The notes under the pieces were generated by a model. It had not been told where the DNA came from. It made no database searches and worked only from the letters and a program-made list of their open reading frames with translations. Below, one piece after another: positions 1 to 12,500 of a stretch of DNA of 64,000 nucleotides (position 1 is the first letter of the stretch; every line of letters begins with the position of its first letter). The translations under genes were made by a program, and so were the position numbers. The DNA comes from Polytrichum commune (lineage: Eukaryota > Streptophyta > Polytrichopsida > Polytrichales > Polytrichaceae), in assembly GCA_950295325.1 (NCBI GenBank), contig OX485804.1, forward strand, positions 45,632,001 to 45,696,000, read 5' to 3'.

Positions 1-1024
1 TCCAAAAGATATCTTATCTTGACAAATTGTGTCATGTTAAGAATTAGCGGACTTACCACTTATAGACCTCTAGGCATCTAACTTAGGCTCTTTGCAAATA
101 TTTTACGTGACACTAAATGCCCTAAAACGGTGTAGTTGATACTCATGACAAGAATCGTCAAAAATTGACAATGAAGCCAATGGGGATATCATGGAAGGCA
201 ACTCCTTCTTTCTATGCAAGAATGTTGTTGTGAATGGCTTGCCACCTTTGGGTTGTTACCACAACATGTGTGACTTGATTCTATTTGATTATAGTTTTGA
301 CCGCATCCTTTGATTTCTTACTATTGAGAGTCTATTGAGTATGGAACTCTAAAAGGTTTGAGTCAATTATCTCTCTTTATTCTTATGTTATGGTTTATGT
401 CCTAACATAAGAACATGCATAAGTACCTTAATTTGCAGGATGTATTTAACTGATTGATATTTAGGTAATTCTGGACTATCTTGTTGTTGCATGTATGCTT
501 TAATATCTTCACTATGATGTCACATGTATGTGCACATCATGTCCACTGTCTTTTAGTATATAATCACCTATTTAAAACTACATGATGAGTACAAATAACA
601 ACACTTAAAGCACAAAGTGTTCACATCTCCTAAAAACTACTCACATATTTCTGAACTCAACAAAAGTCTATGATTACCTAAATACCAATTAACCTTAAAT
701 GGGCACTCATTTTAATGTAACACATCCACTTGGCTCCAAAGTTTGTGATCTTCATATAATATTATAAACGCAAAGTCAAATTATCGCATTAACCTACTAA
801 GTGGCCATCAATGTTGGATCCCATCTCAACTTCAAAGCTTAGAGAATTTGTTTATCTTACCCAACAAACCCCCAGCTTAATATTATATGAAATTGTAAAT
901 CTTAAAAATATCTATGCATTTAGGTGCCAAAACTTCAAACCTTGATACTTTCTAATATAGTACTTGACATGTTGAAATGTTGTAGTTGGTGGTTTAGTTG
1001 TGTATGTGGTGTTGGTGGTGATGA
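1..1024. other. intergenic, AT-rich
   Basis: I see no gene here. The only recognisable piece is a terminus-like motif at 107-135 (GTGACACTAAATGCC followed by ACGGTGTAG). It matches, in inverted form, the ends of the foldback element at 46298-47149 and a copy at 21109-21138, so it is probably the end of one such element. Confidence 0.5.
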
Positions 1025-1170
1025 CATAACATTACTTAGATCCATAATAGTGTTATGTGGGACTGACAATATTCTACAAAATATTCCTCATATTCAGTAT
1101 GCATGTTGGGAATATTCTACAAAATATTGTGGTCCCATATAACACTGTTATGGATCTGAATAATGTTATG
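1025..1170. repeat. foldback (hairpin) element, 146 bp
   Basis: The two halves are inverted copies. The left arm starts CATAACATTACTTAGATCCA, and the right arm read on the other strand starts CATAACATTATTCAGATCCA. The arms meet at two ATATTCTACAAAATATT motifs near 1066-1085 and 1108-1127. This is a small MITE-like palindrome. I cannot assign a transposase family. Confidence 0.75.
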
Positions 1171-3040
1171 GACGCGTATGAATAAGGTTAATCAATACCT
1201 TTTGTGTGATCTCCTTACTTGGACATATGTTTTTAATGTGAAAATGACGTCTAAATATGCTTCAAGAGGTTATTTATCACATCACTTGAATCCTTGACAA
1301 CGGGATGTAGCCATTTAGTAGGTTAGGCACCACAAGGGCACCACAACACTTAAGGTAGAGGGTGCTAAAACCAACACCCCACTCAAAACCAACACCTATA
1401 AATGCCTGCCAATCACCAACACTCTACTACCTTGAAGCGTTCCCCATGGTGTAGGAGTGTATGGGCCCACGGAGTGACGCTTTTAGGTGCCATTAGTGGT
1501 GCCATTAGTGGTGCCACCTCATAGCGACCTCCACTACCTCCATGTAGGGTAGGTAACGGGCTCCACTCTATCTCGGGTTGGTTCAAGGTGGGTTTAGGGT
1601 GGCTTGTCTATGCCTATTCTAGCCATTCTATACACTGCAAGGGGGGGGGGGGGGGGGGGAGAGGAGGTTATAGCCATTCTATTCACAATGTCACGGAGGT
1701 AGGCCCACAAAGCACAAAGGGGGTTGGTACCCAGGATGCAAGGTAATGGTTTTGCAAGCGAACCAGGTGGGATCATGGAGTTGGCCATGTGGCTTTGCAC
1801 ACCGTTATTAGTTGGTCTTTGATCTAGCTTGGGTCTAGTACCCAACTATGTTGTATTGGTTCTAGGCAATGAAGGTGGGGGCCCTCATCATATCCAAAGT
1901 TGTCATACACGGGGCCTATATATTGGTTGAAGGAAACTAGTGGTTTTGACTTTGAATATTTATCAAATATCTAATTGAGGCTAAATTTATTTATTTATTT
2001 CTTTCTTTATACCTATGTTTAGAACAAAGGCTAATATGAATATAGATTTCCTATACCAACCATGTAGCCATATGTATGTGCAATAGCTTAAGGTGTTGGT
2101 TTAAACATCCTCTACCTTAGATGATTGAGAAATGGAAGGGGGGTTGTGTGCACACTAATAAGAGAGCAATTTTTTCAAAAGGACTTCTCCGTTGCATTTG
2201 TGGAGTCACAAATTTTCACTTAGACCATGTGGCCAGGGTCTGGAGAATGCTTTACTTTTTGTCCCTTGTGGATCCTTTGTTTCATTTTGTCGCATTTTAC
2301 TTAATTTTTTTGGCATGGGAGATGAGAGTTACCACTAATATATCCACATTTTGATAGACCTAGCGAATGAAAGTTGAGCTCAAGTTGATAGAGATAGTGT
2401 GTTGATTGGGGCAGTGGTGATGAAACATGAGGTACGTGACTGTATTATATATGGGCACTTTCAACTTCATAGACGATTTGGGTTTTTGGATGGATCTAGA
2501 ATTGCCTCAGCCAAATTAGCAATTGCGAATCACAAAAACTATCATTTCGAGTCTCACTTCTGGAGTTACGATGCAATATTTCAAGAAAGTCAAAGTGGAC
2601 GTTCTCTTTATCTTTAAGTGGTCACATGGTAAGCCCTCCCAGTTTTGTTCACTATGGAACCTAAAGCGGTGTTTGTATTTTGAGCACATATTCCAATATG
2701 ATCCTAATGCATGTCATTATGGAGTCATTTCTTAGTCACAATCCTTGCCATATTCCAGTCAAATAGAGATGTTCAATAAGGCCTAAGCTTGGAGTTTGTG
2801 GGGTCTATATAAACTCACCCAACATGGATGAAGGGGCTAAAATAAGTTGGTGAAACCAAGTCCCTTGCTGGATTGACAACCGATTAATCCCCAGTAAACC
2901 CCACCACACTAATTCACGGTAATTATACCATTTCCAAAGTCAAATTGTATGAAATTAGTCATTTCCAGGCTATAAATCGGTTCTACACGTTGTTTTCACC
3001 TTCCCAATTGTGTAGACACCACAAATCTCTCGCCATAACT
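1171..3040. other. intergenic, no gene seen
   Basis: No coding signal was recognised. The stretch holds a poly(G) run at about 1640-1658, a short tandem repeat of GGTGCCATTAGT around 1490-1520, and AT-rich unique-looking sequence. The open frames of 60-85 codons lack any motif I know. Confidence 0.4.
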
Positions 3041-3549
3041 TAAGGCCACTTCACACACGAGACTGAGAGCCCGTGACCAGTACACTTCAAGCACTCTCAT
3101 TGGTGGCAAAGGCGGAGCCGGTCCAAGTTTGCTTCACACTACGCTTGAGGGACCAACAGAGTATGTGAAGGCAAGATGGATGTAAAGTCTACATGGACTC
3201 TTACATGGGATCGAATGGATCATGTTTCATGGTCACTTGGACTATTTTCAAAAACCACCTCTTGGAGGTAGAACCTAACACAGAAGCGGGAGACCATGGC
3301 ATTCCGGACGCTGACAACCGTTGGTTTATTCTATTTTATCATGTGTGAGGACCCGCATGAATAAAAATTCATCGAAGTAACATTTAGTTGAGAGCCCGGT
3401 CACATACGACTTCACACTACACTTGAGGGTCCGTGACCACACTACTACAGGATTTTGGAGGTGGTGTTGAGACGGCCTTTGGACACTTTCTTGTGGGCTC
3501 TCACAATTTCATGGTCACGGCACTTGGCTCGTGTGTGAAGTGGCCCTTA
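3041..3549. mobile_element. non-autonomous DNA transposon with TAAGGCC ends
   Basis: The terminal inverted repeats are TAAGGCCACTTCACACACGA at 3041 and its inverse GTGTGTGAAGTGGCCCTTA ending at 3549, followed inward by GTGACC on each side. No transposase is visible. The TAGGGCC-type ends recur at 42104-43064 and 43414-44006, so this looks like one family (hAT-like by terminus only). I could not find a convincing target duplication. Confidence 0.6.
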
Positions 3550-3563
3550 GGCTCCTATACCTT

Positions 3564-3900
3564 CACTAGTAGAAAGCATGGTAAAAAAGAACCGCAGTCG
3601 TTTTCCCATTGCGGTTCTTTTGACCACCCTGATCTGCAGTCACCAAACAACTGCGGATTTGTTTTTTTGGTTTTAATTACGACTGTAATTTTGAAATTTT
3701 GGGGGCTTATAATATACCGCTAGATAGGTCTTGAAAATACCTTTCCAACGGTGTATTACATGCCCCCATAATTTCAAAATTGCAGTCATAAAACCAAAAA
3801 AACAAATGTGCAGTCGTTTGGTGACTGCAGATCAGGGTGGTCAAAAGAACCGCAATGGGAAAACGACTGTGGTTCTTTTTTACCATGTTTTCTACTAGTG
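3564..3900. mobile_element. CACTA-type foldback MITE, 337 bp
   Basis: The element starts CACTAGTAGAAAGCATGG, ends with the inverse CCATGTTTTCTACTAGTG, and is almost one long palindrome; the arms carry GAACCGCAGTCG and GATCTGCAGTC motifs. The 3 bp CTT flanks both sides (3561-3563 and 3901-3903), which is the target duplication length of CACTA elements. It sits about 45 bp beyond the splice donor of the zinc-finger gene. A diverged copy lies at 31312-31645. Confidence 0.85.
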
Positions 3901-3947
3901 CTTACGTATGAACGAATAGGCAGGTGAGTGGAGTAATGAAGTTTTAC

Positions 3948-4314
3948 CTCCCGTGGGGTTTTGGGCGGTGTCGGGCCGGCCTCCTTTGCCTTTCTGGAAG
4001 CCGAGGGCGGGCCGAATATTGCCAGGCGGGGTCATGAGCTGCGACTGCTGGTGCTGCTGCTGGGCTTTGAGGTTCTCTCTTTGGAGCTCCTCGTGCTCCT
4101 TGAGAGCCTCCTTGAGCGCCCGGAAGTAGCCTCGGTGTTGCTGGGGCCGGTCCTTGTTGTATTTCGCGGCATGGATGAGCAGGGCTTCGATGCCTTTGAA
4201 CGTGATAGTGTTAGGGCACAGCGCGCATGTCTTGTCGTCCTTCTCAAACGTGTTCCGCCGCTTTATCCCCCGCCTACTCTCCGCCATTTCGACGTGCCGC
4301 TTGTGCTCCAGTTC
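3948..4314 (-). CDS. zinc finger gene, exon 2 (zf-XS-like motif)
   Basis: It begins ELEHKRHVEMAESRRG directly after the acceptor, in frame with exon 1. It carries the C-x2-C/H/H motif and a Gln/His run (KAQQQHQQSQ), and ends after QNPTG with one extra base before GTAAAA. An internal ATG at 4287 could be mistaken for a start. Confidence 0.6.
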
Positions 4315-6451
4315 CTTTAAATTGGAGATGAAACAAAACGATCAATTGAAGAAACGATCAACAAACAAACAAACAAACAAGTTAGAATTTCCATCACATT
4401 TATCAATCCTCATGGTTTGTATATAACCTAAACGGAACTGGGTGCTGACAGATCATGGTTCACCGTTGGATATCGACGGCAATAGTCATTGGATGTGGAC
4501 TTGTGCACTGCAAGGTGTATTATTTACAGTATTCCCATGCACCTCCTCGGTCATTATTTAAATCAGTTTGAAATTCAACCAGTATTGTCTGCTTGATGCA
4601 AGCATTTTGGAGGCTTGGTGAACCCAGTCTCAGGTCCACTCCTCAGCTCAAGAATGTTAAGTCCAGTGATCGGGGAGATTTTTGGGCATAATCGGTTGAA
4701 ATCCTAGTGTTTGCAAGTCCAACCGGTTACATGTTCACAGCCTCCGGTTTTCCTTTATTAAATTGGGGTATATTCTATAAATTCCTCTAAAATGATCGGT
4801 AATTTTCATGCAGTCTTGAACTTCAACCGGTTATTTCTCAAACTCAACCAGTTCATTTGTAACTAACTGCCGGTTCTCCCCGATCATTGGTTAAGTCCTA
4901 AATTCTGGAAATGGTCAATCAGCTGGTCAACCTAATTTTGTCATAGGTGAAGGAGAATCAGAAACCATCATGTGGGTCAGGATCTTATACAACTTCACTG
5001 TTTTCGTGATGTGGATTCCTTTTTTTTGTGTTTTGACATGCAAAAGGGGCATTGAGATTTATGTGTTTAATGTGGCGGATCACCTATGGATACACCATTC
5101 TAGGTGTACAAACAAAGCCCTCTATAAACAATCACTTTCATTCAAGAATGGGTCCTTCCTTTGTAAACATGGCCAAAGGCACAAGTATCACACTTATTTT
5201 GTGACAAGGTTTGGACCAACTTTCAAGCATGTTACAAGTGTCTTATTGACAATGTTTCAGCCACAACTCCTACTTGTTGAGTGGACAAAATTTCTTTCTA
5301 AACTCCGTGTGACACCTAAGGTCGAGGCATCTATAGTTGACCATGTCCATTTAGTCACTCACTAGGGTCATGGTAATGCCGACATGGACGAGATCTATAT
5401 TTTTTAGGCAAATGGAGTTAAGGTTTATGTGGTGACGGCTTGAGATTGATTACCCTTATAAGAGTTTTGACAACTATTGTAGCCAAGCATGAGCATTTAG
5501 ATGAGCAGTTATGGGTTAAACTATAGATCGACTACATGTTACCCTAATTTTGCCGCTTCAAATTCTCCTTAGAACTTGTTTCTCTAATCACTAAAATTTA
5601 GTCCTGCTATTACTCCTCCTAAACAAATGCAAACTCTCTTATTTTATCGGTCATAGATGCCTCAACCTTAAGTAGACATAGAGAAATAAATGCCATTCTA
5701 AGTACAAATGAATCTCCAAGTGGGTCCCCCCCCATAGGAGTGCATCATGAATCATAAAATCGAGCCACTTTGATTGGAGATCCCTGGAGGCTAGTGCGCA
5801 TGACCTCCAATCGCAAATTTCCCATCGATACTCTTTCCCTCATTCAAAAACATTGCTAAAAAAAAGGAATTCTTCAGCTCGTTGATCCAACGATCAAATA
5901 AGTATATGGATTTGGAAATGCCCAAAGTATCCCTCCATTAGGCACACACACTTAAGTACTAGTGAATTAGGTTCCAATAGAGGTCATCCAACAAGCAGGT
6001 CTTTTGAAAGAGGGAAAGAAATGCCGTGAATGAGAGACACTTCACCTTGATCATAGCCGTGTGCTCATATGTGAACCCAAGATGGCTTCATAGTGCAGGG
6101 AGAGAGAGAATAAGTATCCATTCAAGTCTCAAGCAAGGCCCGGAGTCTACCTTAGCTTACCTTTCGCAGCAATGGCAGCATGCGCTTGTAGCTGCTCTCC
6201 TCGACCGTCTGGTCCATCTCGTCGACCGTTTTCACGGGGTGGTTGGCCTCGGATTTATTTGCCCCCAGCACCCAGAGGTTGTTGTTGTTGCTGCTGCTGC
6301 CACGATTGTTGTTGTTGTTGCTGATCCGGGGCGAAACCTCACTTAAGCCGCGGAACGGAGGCGTGGACGATGGGTGTGACAGGTCTTTCTGCCGCTTCCG
6401 TGCCTCATGGTCAGCTTGGTCGAGTAGGTTATACCCTCGCTTGTGGTCCAT
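3948..6451 (-). CDS. XS-type zinc finger protein, 5' part of gene
   Basis: I see a two-exon 5' part of a gene: exon 1 6451-6161 and exon 2 4314-3948, joined in phase 0 by donor AAG/GTAAGC and acceptor TTAAAG/G. The 219 codons seen have a charged start, Asn runs interrupted by Ser/Arg (about residues 43-57), a basic stretch, then CALCPN...LLIHAAKYNK...QQHRGYFRAL at about residues 118-155, then a Gln-rich tail. The C-x2-C...HA...H pattern followed by AL resembles the zf-XS finger found in SGS3/FDM-type RNA-silencing proteins; that link is an inference from one motif. A donor (GGAG/GTAAAA) ends exon 2 in phase 1, so more exons should follow at lower coordinates. I find none in 1-3947, so the gene either runs past the window edge or is truncated. 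Confidence 0.55.
4315..6160. other. intron 1 of the zinc finger gene, with repeats
   Basis: This 1.85 kb intron holds a copy of the AACCGGTT-rich dispersed repeat (4664-4888). Near 6030-6110 it holds a piece (CACTTCACCTTGATCATAGCC...GTGAACCC) that recurs at about 17920-17990. The 131-codon open frame at 4970-5365 (+) shows no known motif and lies in the intron, so I do not call it a gene. Confidence 0.5.
4664..4888 (+). repeat. dispersed AACCGGTT repeat, copy 1
   Basis: The copy runs from GATTTTTGGGCATAATCGGT through TCCAACCGGTTACATGTTCA and CTTGAACTTCAACCGGTT to GCCGGTTCTCCCCGATCATT. Related copies are at 15603-15824 and 44011-44212 on the same strand and 44603-44790 inverted, and an interrupted one spans 61020-61440. 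No coding or pol III signals were seen. Confidence 0.75.
6161..6451 (-). CDS. zinc finger gene, exon 1
   Basis: It has 97 codons from an ATG at 6451 (MDHKRGYNLLDQADHEARKR). The ATG is the first in frame and lies next to unrelated LINE-derived DNA. The exon holds the Asn-rich low-complexity segment and ends MLPLLRK before a consensus donor. It is GC-richer than the flanks. Confidence 0.6.
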
Positions 6452-6502
6452 TTTTGGAGAAACCCTAGAGGTAACAAACTATGCCACTTTTGCTCTGATA
6501 AT

Positions 6503-6720
6503 ACAGCTGAGAATGAGGCGCACTTTACACTCGACTGTTCCCCCTACAACTCCAGTTGGGGTAAGCTTTATAATGTGATACTAGACAGTTTCAAGTCTTG
6601 GAACTCTAATTAAGGAAGTAGCCTTTGTGACACCATCTTGATGTACATTTAGTCCCGTGAGCCTTTTGGCTTCCCGGGCTTCAAAATCATTTCCGAGGAA
6701 TTCCAAATCTCTCCCTGCTA
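6503..6720 (+). pseudogene. LINE 3' fragment (ORF2 C-terminal end)
   Basis: Translation from about 6503 gives AENEAHFTLDCSPYNSSW, the E-x-H-F-x-L-x-C-x-x-Y-N-S signature near the C terminus of many LINE polymerases. It then decays and ends in a segment shared with 22611-22890 (GAGCCTTTTGGCTTC...GACTTCAAAATC-like). It lies just upstream of the zinc finger gene start. Confidence 0.5.
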
Positions 6721-7409
6721 GGTTTTTCACTTCGCAAAGATGATGAGGGTGATTTCCACTTCCAGCTCACTCTTCTACCCCGTGCGGAGATTGCAAGGGT
6801 TGTTGAGCTGGGCGGAGGAAGGAGTGACGAGGAGGATCTCCTTATTCGTCAGCATCATCATCATCGTCGCCTCGGACTCATTGCATCAACTCTGGCTACG
6901 ACTTGCTTGGGAGGTGCAATATCAACGTGCCAGACCCTTACACAGTCAGAAGCAGCCAATTTGCTTCTCTATTTGAGATCTCTACAATATCACAAACTTG
7001 GAATGAACCTGGAGTTCCGATATTGGCATGCTGACCTAATCCAATTGCCCATCGGAACAAGGTCTAACAGCTGGTCGATCCGACTCGCTCCTGCACTTGC
7101 AACTACCGCTCTTTGATTTTCACCTGCACAACCCAACATGCATGATGATTCATGAGGTACTGTGGCATACAAGCCCAGCTGGATGCGGTAGATCAGTGCA
7201 AGTCGATCGCAGTTTGTTGAGGAGGTAATGAGCAAGATGTTGACTGGATTCAAGAAAGAAATTCGGAACAACAGCCATGAAATTCTGCATCTGAAGAAGC
7301 CAGAGGAGATCATGTGGAAAGAATTGGAGATGGTGAGAGCGGCGATTGCAGGCGTGGGGATCCCGAGAGAGGCCGGCAGTGGAATTAGTTACACTGTGGC
7401 GGCCAACAG
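6721..7409 (+). CDS. unassigned coding-like region, possibly two exons
   Basis: This stretch is GC-richer and less repetitive than its surroundings. One frame is open from before 6721 to a stop at 7116 and reads FHFQLTLLPRAEIARVVELG, a His run, then LTQSEAANLLLYLRSLQYHK. A second open segment (about 7211-7409) follows an acceptor-like ATCGCAG and reads FVEEVMSKMLTGFKKEIRNN, then ISYTVAANR before a donor-like CAG/GTGCGT. A donor-like ACAAG/GTCTAA near 7060 could join them. I recognise no family and no clear start. It may be an exon pair of a + strand gene or a relic. Confidence 0.25.
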
Positions 7410-8390
7410 GTGCGTCCATCTACATCCCCTAATTTCCAAAGCTTGAATGTATTCATAGTGGGTGACTATGGCTGTCCACCTCTCTACTTTCCATAGTGGA
7501 CCCTCCCTTGAAAGTACTAGCCCATAATTACTTAGAGAAAGAAAATCATGTACATTGATATGTACAATTAGGTTGACTTTCTACCCATGCAAATTACCTT
7601 GGGTGAAAAGCATGTCACAAAAACTTACAACTTTGTTCAACCATAAAGCAACCAATGGAAGAAGAAAAGAATTGTATTTTATTATCGTGGTCATAAAACT
7701 CAAAATATTGTGGATTGTCAATAAATTAGCACAGGTCAACCTACTTGCACATATCACAGTTGTACAATGTAGAGGTGCCACGCCCCTGAGGCATCATTTG
7801 AAAGGGGACTACATATTGTTTAACAAGCCAAATAGAGTCAACCCTCCTTCCTTTCTCCTTCCTAATTCTCTCTTCTCACATGAACAAAAACACAACTCCA
7901 TAAATTACCTCAACAAATCATACATGCACGGCATCATCACCATTGACCAAATCTAGAACCCAACCACAAAGACAATTCTAACTCCCAAAGACTTACAGGG
8001 AAAATACCAAGCCTCCCCAAAGTTAATTAAGGTAGCCCTCCAACTAGCCAAAACCCTATTCCCACGAACCCCCACCTCAAACTACCATCACCACACCACT
8101 TAAACAGAGACCCAACGTAACAACCGGTACAACAACAAAACAACCTCATCATTGGGATACAAATACAAGCCATAACCAACACCAAACCACAACCCAAAAA
8201 GACAAATGAGGGGCACAAGCCATCCACAAACACAACCTGTGCCAATGGAACACACCATCAACCACTACCACCAAATGGGTCGCAAGATCACAATTCTTCC
8301 ACTTCGACAATATAGGATTAAATCATAACCTGCTCCTACTCAACAAATTCAAAGAAAACAAACACAAGGAAAAACCCTAGCCTCATATGA
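7410..8390. other. intergenic, repeat-derived
   Basis: About 7545-7790 is homologous to 48311-48530 (GTACATTGATATGTRCAATTAGGTTG...TACCCATGCAAATTAC), so it is a dispersed repeat. The rest, to 8390, is A/C-rich with no gene. Confidence 0.45.
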
Positions 8391-8757
8391 TTCATGATCT
8401 CGGGGGGGGGGGGGGGGGGCAGTGTGTTAAAAAGTTAAGGATATAGGTGCGAACAACCATTATTTTATAGGGGGGTATTACTTTCAATTCTCTTCTTTTT
8501 TTCACATGCTATCATTATGTAAATTTCTACTTTGGGTTAATAAAAAAATGACCTGCATTATTTATAATTCCAAATTACCTATTATTCCATACCCTATAGT
8601 ACTTTAAAGATGTCCAGTGCCATTTTTGATACCCTATATTACTCTTAAGTCCATTTATAATTTTTAGCCCCCATGTTTTTAAAATACCCTATCATTTGTT
8701 CGCATGTATATTGCTACTCCAACCAATGACTACCCCCCCCCCCCCGAGTTCATGATA
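8391..8757. mobile_element. foldback element with poly(G)-bearing ends
   Basis: The inverted ends are TTCATGATCTCG followed by about 17 G at 8391, and about 14 C followed by GAGTTCATGAT at about 8733-8757. The inner arms also pair: GGTGCGAACAA...TAGGGGG against its inverse near 8680-8720. The homopolymer is therefore part of the element's terminus and not an isolated run. Confidence 0.6.
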
Positions 8758-9574
8758 CAACTTTATACACTCCAAACATAACCAATTCATTATATTTGAC
8801 TACCAATAAAATTCCAAACTTAACCCTAACCAGGGGCATTCCCAGTTGGGGTACTACTTTTGGATATCTAACGGTTTAAGGACTATTTTAGACAACTTTA
8901 CATACTTGGTGTGCTTAGATTTGTATTGTGGAGCATATTTTGGATCATACCTACATTTCATACTCCATATTGAGTACACCGACAAAGTTAATTTACAATG
9001 AATATGGTCATCTAAGATATCATTTTGATTCCTTAAAGGGCATTCATGGGTGCTGTCAAAATTGTTCACCTTAGGATCAAGGAATGAAAAGGACAACAAA
9101 AATTAATCGAAACGATCTTAATTTTTTTCCTCACAATCATCGTTCAAGTGTGTACCAATAGAACCAAAAATGTATTGCATACCAATTGTATAACTTTACA
9201 TGTGGCACCAGACATGGCCAACGATACACAAAATCATGGCTACATGAAAAAAGAACGTTTAGTATTAGAGTTGGACATTTAAAAATATATGTATGGACAC
9301 ATCACACTTACACCAAGGTACTAGGATGCAAAACAAGAAAAAAAATTGACCTCTGATGTACACTTGAATAGTAAAAATTGCCATTGATGTGGCCCAAACA
9401 AGTCATATGACCTCTTTACAAGTTTTATGATTTATCTACTCGTTTTATAGGGAATTTATCCATTATTGGTGATTATTTAATAAGAAATAATATCTTTCTT
9501 GATAAATCCTATGAACTATATACTTATCTATTTAAAATTTATTGATCAAATAATAATAAATCATGATATACGCC
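8758..9574. other. intergenic, no gene seen
   Basis: AT-rich sequence without recognisable motifs. The short open frames on either strand have no family features. Confidence 0.4.
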
Positions 9575-12500
9575 GAGATCCAATGCGACATAGTCCTTAA
9601 GTCCTTTGTCCCAAAAGTAGTATCCCAACCGTGAATGGACCCAACCATCAAAGAATGCACTGCAGAAGACATCATCGGTGCCAATAAACCCACTATACAA
9701 ATCTAAGGTCCAAAATCTAACATATTCGACCAAACAAGAACATACAACACAACCCTCCGCACAATGAGACTCCAATGGCTATGCAATTTTATTTTTTCAA
9801 AACAATACACACCACATGATCGATTTCCTATAACCTCCAACACAAGATTTCGCCACATAAATATAATGTCTGATCAAACAATATGGTACAATCCTCCCCC
9901 CCCCCCCAACCAAAAAAATAAAAAAACCAGCTATAAGATTACACACTCCTACTATTCCTCACCCCTTACAAACCAATGATGCTTACAAAATACAACTCAC
10001 CTCACAACCGCGACCTAATCTACATGCCGTCCAGATTGGTACAAATCTTAAAATGGGAGGGCATAGCATTAGCACACCATGATCTATTATAGTAGCAATT
10101 CATTGCGCACAAATGGCCGCCAAAGAAAATAATCAAAATACAAACGTAATCATACTCAATCACAAAGAAACCACCTAGCAATGGCCCATGAAGACATGCA
10201 TACCATACAATACAACCCTACTTCCAAATGGCCAAATTACCATCATAACTACAAAAACCAATACACATCATTATGTGCATATATAACAAATGAAACTCCC
10301 TAGGCAACGGCCAATTAATAAGCACTCTTACTCGAAATTTACCAACACTATACGGTGTCCACATCCCAACCCATCATACACAAGGCACACCCCTAGAATA
10401 CAAATTAATTTTTTCCAAAGCCTAGTGCACAACCCCAAAATCCACTAGAGTTACATTGAATAACACCACACCCCACACCCCCATTTCCCTAACACAATGC
10501 ATGCAATACACACCCTCATATACAACCCAAATCATTGCAGCTACACCAACAACTCATTCATACCCGCAAACAAACATGTAGTAGATGGCTTAGGCATTTA
10601 TAGCCCAACCAACAACCTCTAAATGTCACAAAGACTTCATGGCTTACAAACATACTCAAAGTTGAAATAAACAACATATTAACAGCTCTAACAACCACAA
10701 GACACTATACACATGACACCTACATCCTCACTAACAACCACAATAACATCTACTTAATATATCACATAAGACACCCCTCATACCAACATAAGCACCCCAA
10801 GAAACTACTTATAGCGGCCATATAGTTAACCAACATTGATAAACCTGCAAGATAACAATTCCAGAAAGTTAGGGCACACTTTGGCAGCATCAAAGAAGAA
10901 ATTGCCAACCAACTAGCTAATGACGGAATCACCCTCAACAAACCAACTCCCACACCCCACATACACATTGCACACACCATCCTATTAGCTAAAGGGGCTA
11001 CCAATTGGACCACATTACGGCGCAATCCATGATCCACATTTATACATAAAGAACACTAGAAAAAAAAAACTTCAAATTACTACAACCAAATTTATCTACG
11101 TAGACAAATAGGTTTGCAACAAAGGAACAAACCACAAAGCCAAACTATTTTTGGACAACTTAGGCATCTCCAACACGCAAATAACACAAACATTAAATTT
11201 TTGCTACGCTCAATAAATGGGCACCCACCAAATAAACATATTATAGCCCACAACATATACCTACCCCAACTGCACATTATGCATACCGTAGGTTCATAGC
11301 TGGTTCGACAAAAAATAATTCTAAAAATAGATGCCGAAAATTTTGGAATATTATTGGCATTTTTTGCCGAATATAAAATTAATTATTTTTCAAAATTGCC
11401 GAAAAGTAAGAAATTTTAACTTCTCACTAGAGTTTTACTTACAGTGGAAGCATATGTGAATTTTGAAAGAGAGAAGGTGCTCCTTTTGTAATCAAGCTCA
11501 CTTACATTAGTCCACAAAGAATATGGGTTAAGAAGTAGCAAGTCTCTAGGTGAGGCTTTTCAAATGTGTTGTACACAAATTTTTGGAGTCCAATTGAGCA
11601 TAGAAGATGAAGTTTTATAGAATTTTGTCCAACGAACAAAAGTTGAGAAATCAATCCTTCTTCCACCTCCAACAAGTTTTGTGTCAAAATAAGTCTTTAT
11701 GCAAAAGATATGGACAAAACATTGCAGCCATGTAAAGATCAAAAAATTAAAATGTGTTCATAACAGTTTTTCGGAGCTCATTTGTACATAGAAGATCAAC
11801 TTTTTTGGAATTTTTTTGGTCTAAGAAAAGTTTATAAATCAAGTAATCTTTCACCTCCAACAAATTTCATGTCATTTGAAGACTCTATGCAAAAGTTATG
11901 CGTGTTATAAAAATGAAGTCTAACTCGGTGCTTCACCTCAAAGTTTACATATCCCATATGCATTGTTGAACACAACTCCACTCTACTTGCATAAAGCACA
12001 TAGCATTCTCAACTCTTCACTTACATCTTACTTGTCATTCAATGCAAGAGAGATGTACAAGATATAAGCTTAAATTGAAAATGAATTTAAGCCGAATTTA
12101 AAAAATTTAAAAAGAAATTTGCCAAAAATACGAATATACTATTTTTAGGTGCCGAACCTACTTTTTGAACTTTAATTAATTATTTGGCTAACATGTGTCG
12201 AACCAGCTATGAACCTACGGTAATCAACACCATCGGCACATGGCCACACCTCTTATCCACATGCCCAAACCAATACATAGGAAGGTTATGAATATCAAGA
12301 CACAACAATGCAACCCACCAAACAATGCACACTGCAATCAACAAACACAAGAGATTCTATGCTTTGATCAATGATGGAAACCAAAACTCTATACCCCAAG
12401 ACATAACAATCATTGAATGGCTACTACAATGTACATGCACTCTCACCCCCATGCACTTGTCTAGCTAGACTAAGGCCGGACATCTTATGTGTACTAAGAG

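Noticed and set aside
4970-5365. 131-codon open frame on +
   Set aside because: It lies inside the intron of the zinc finger gene on the opposite strand, has no motif, and its composition is like the flanks.
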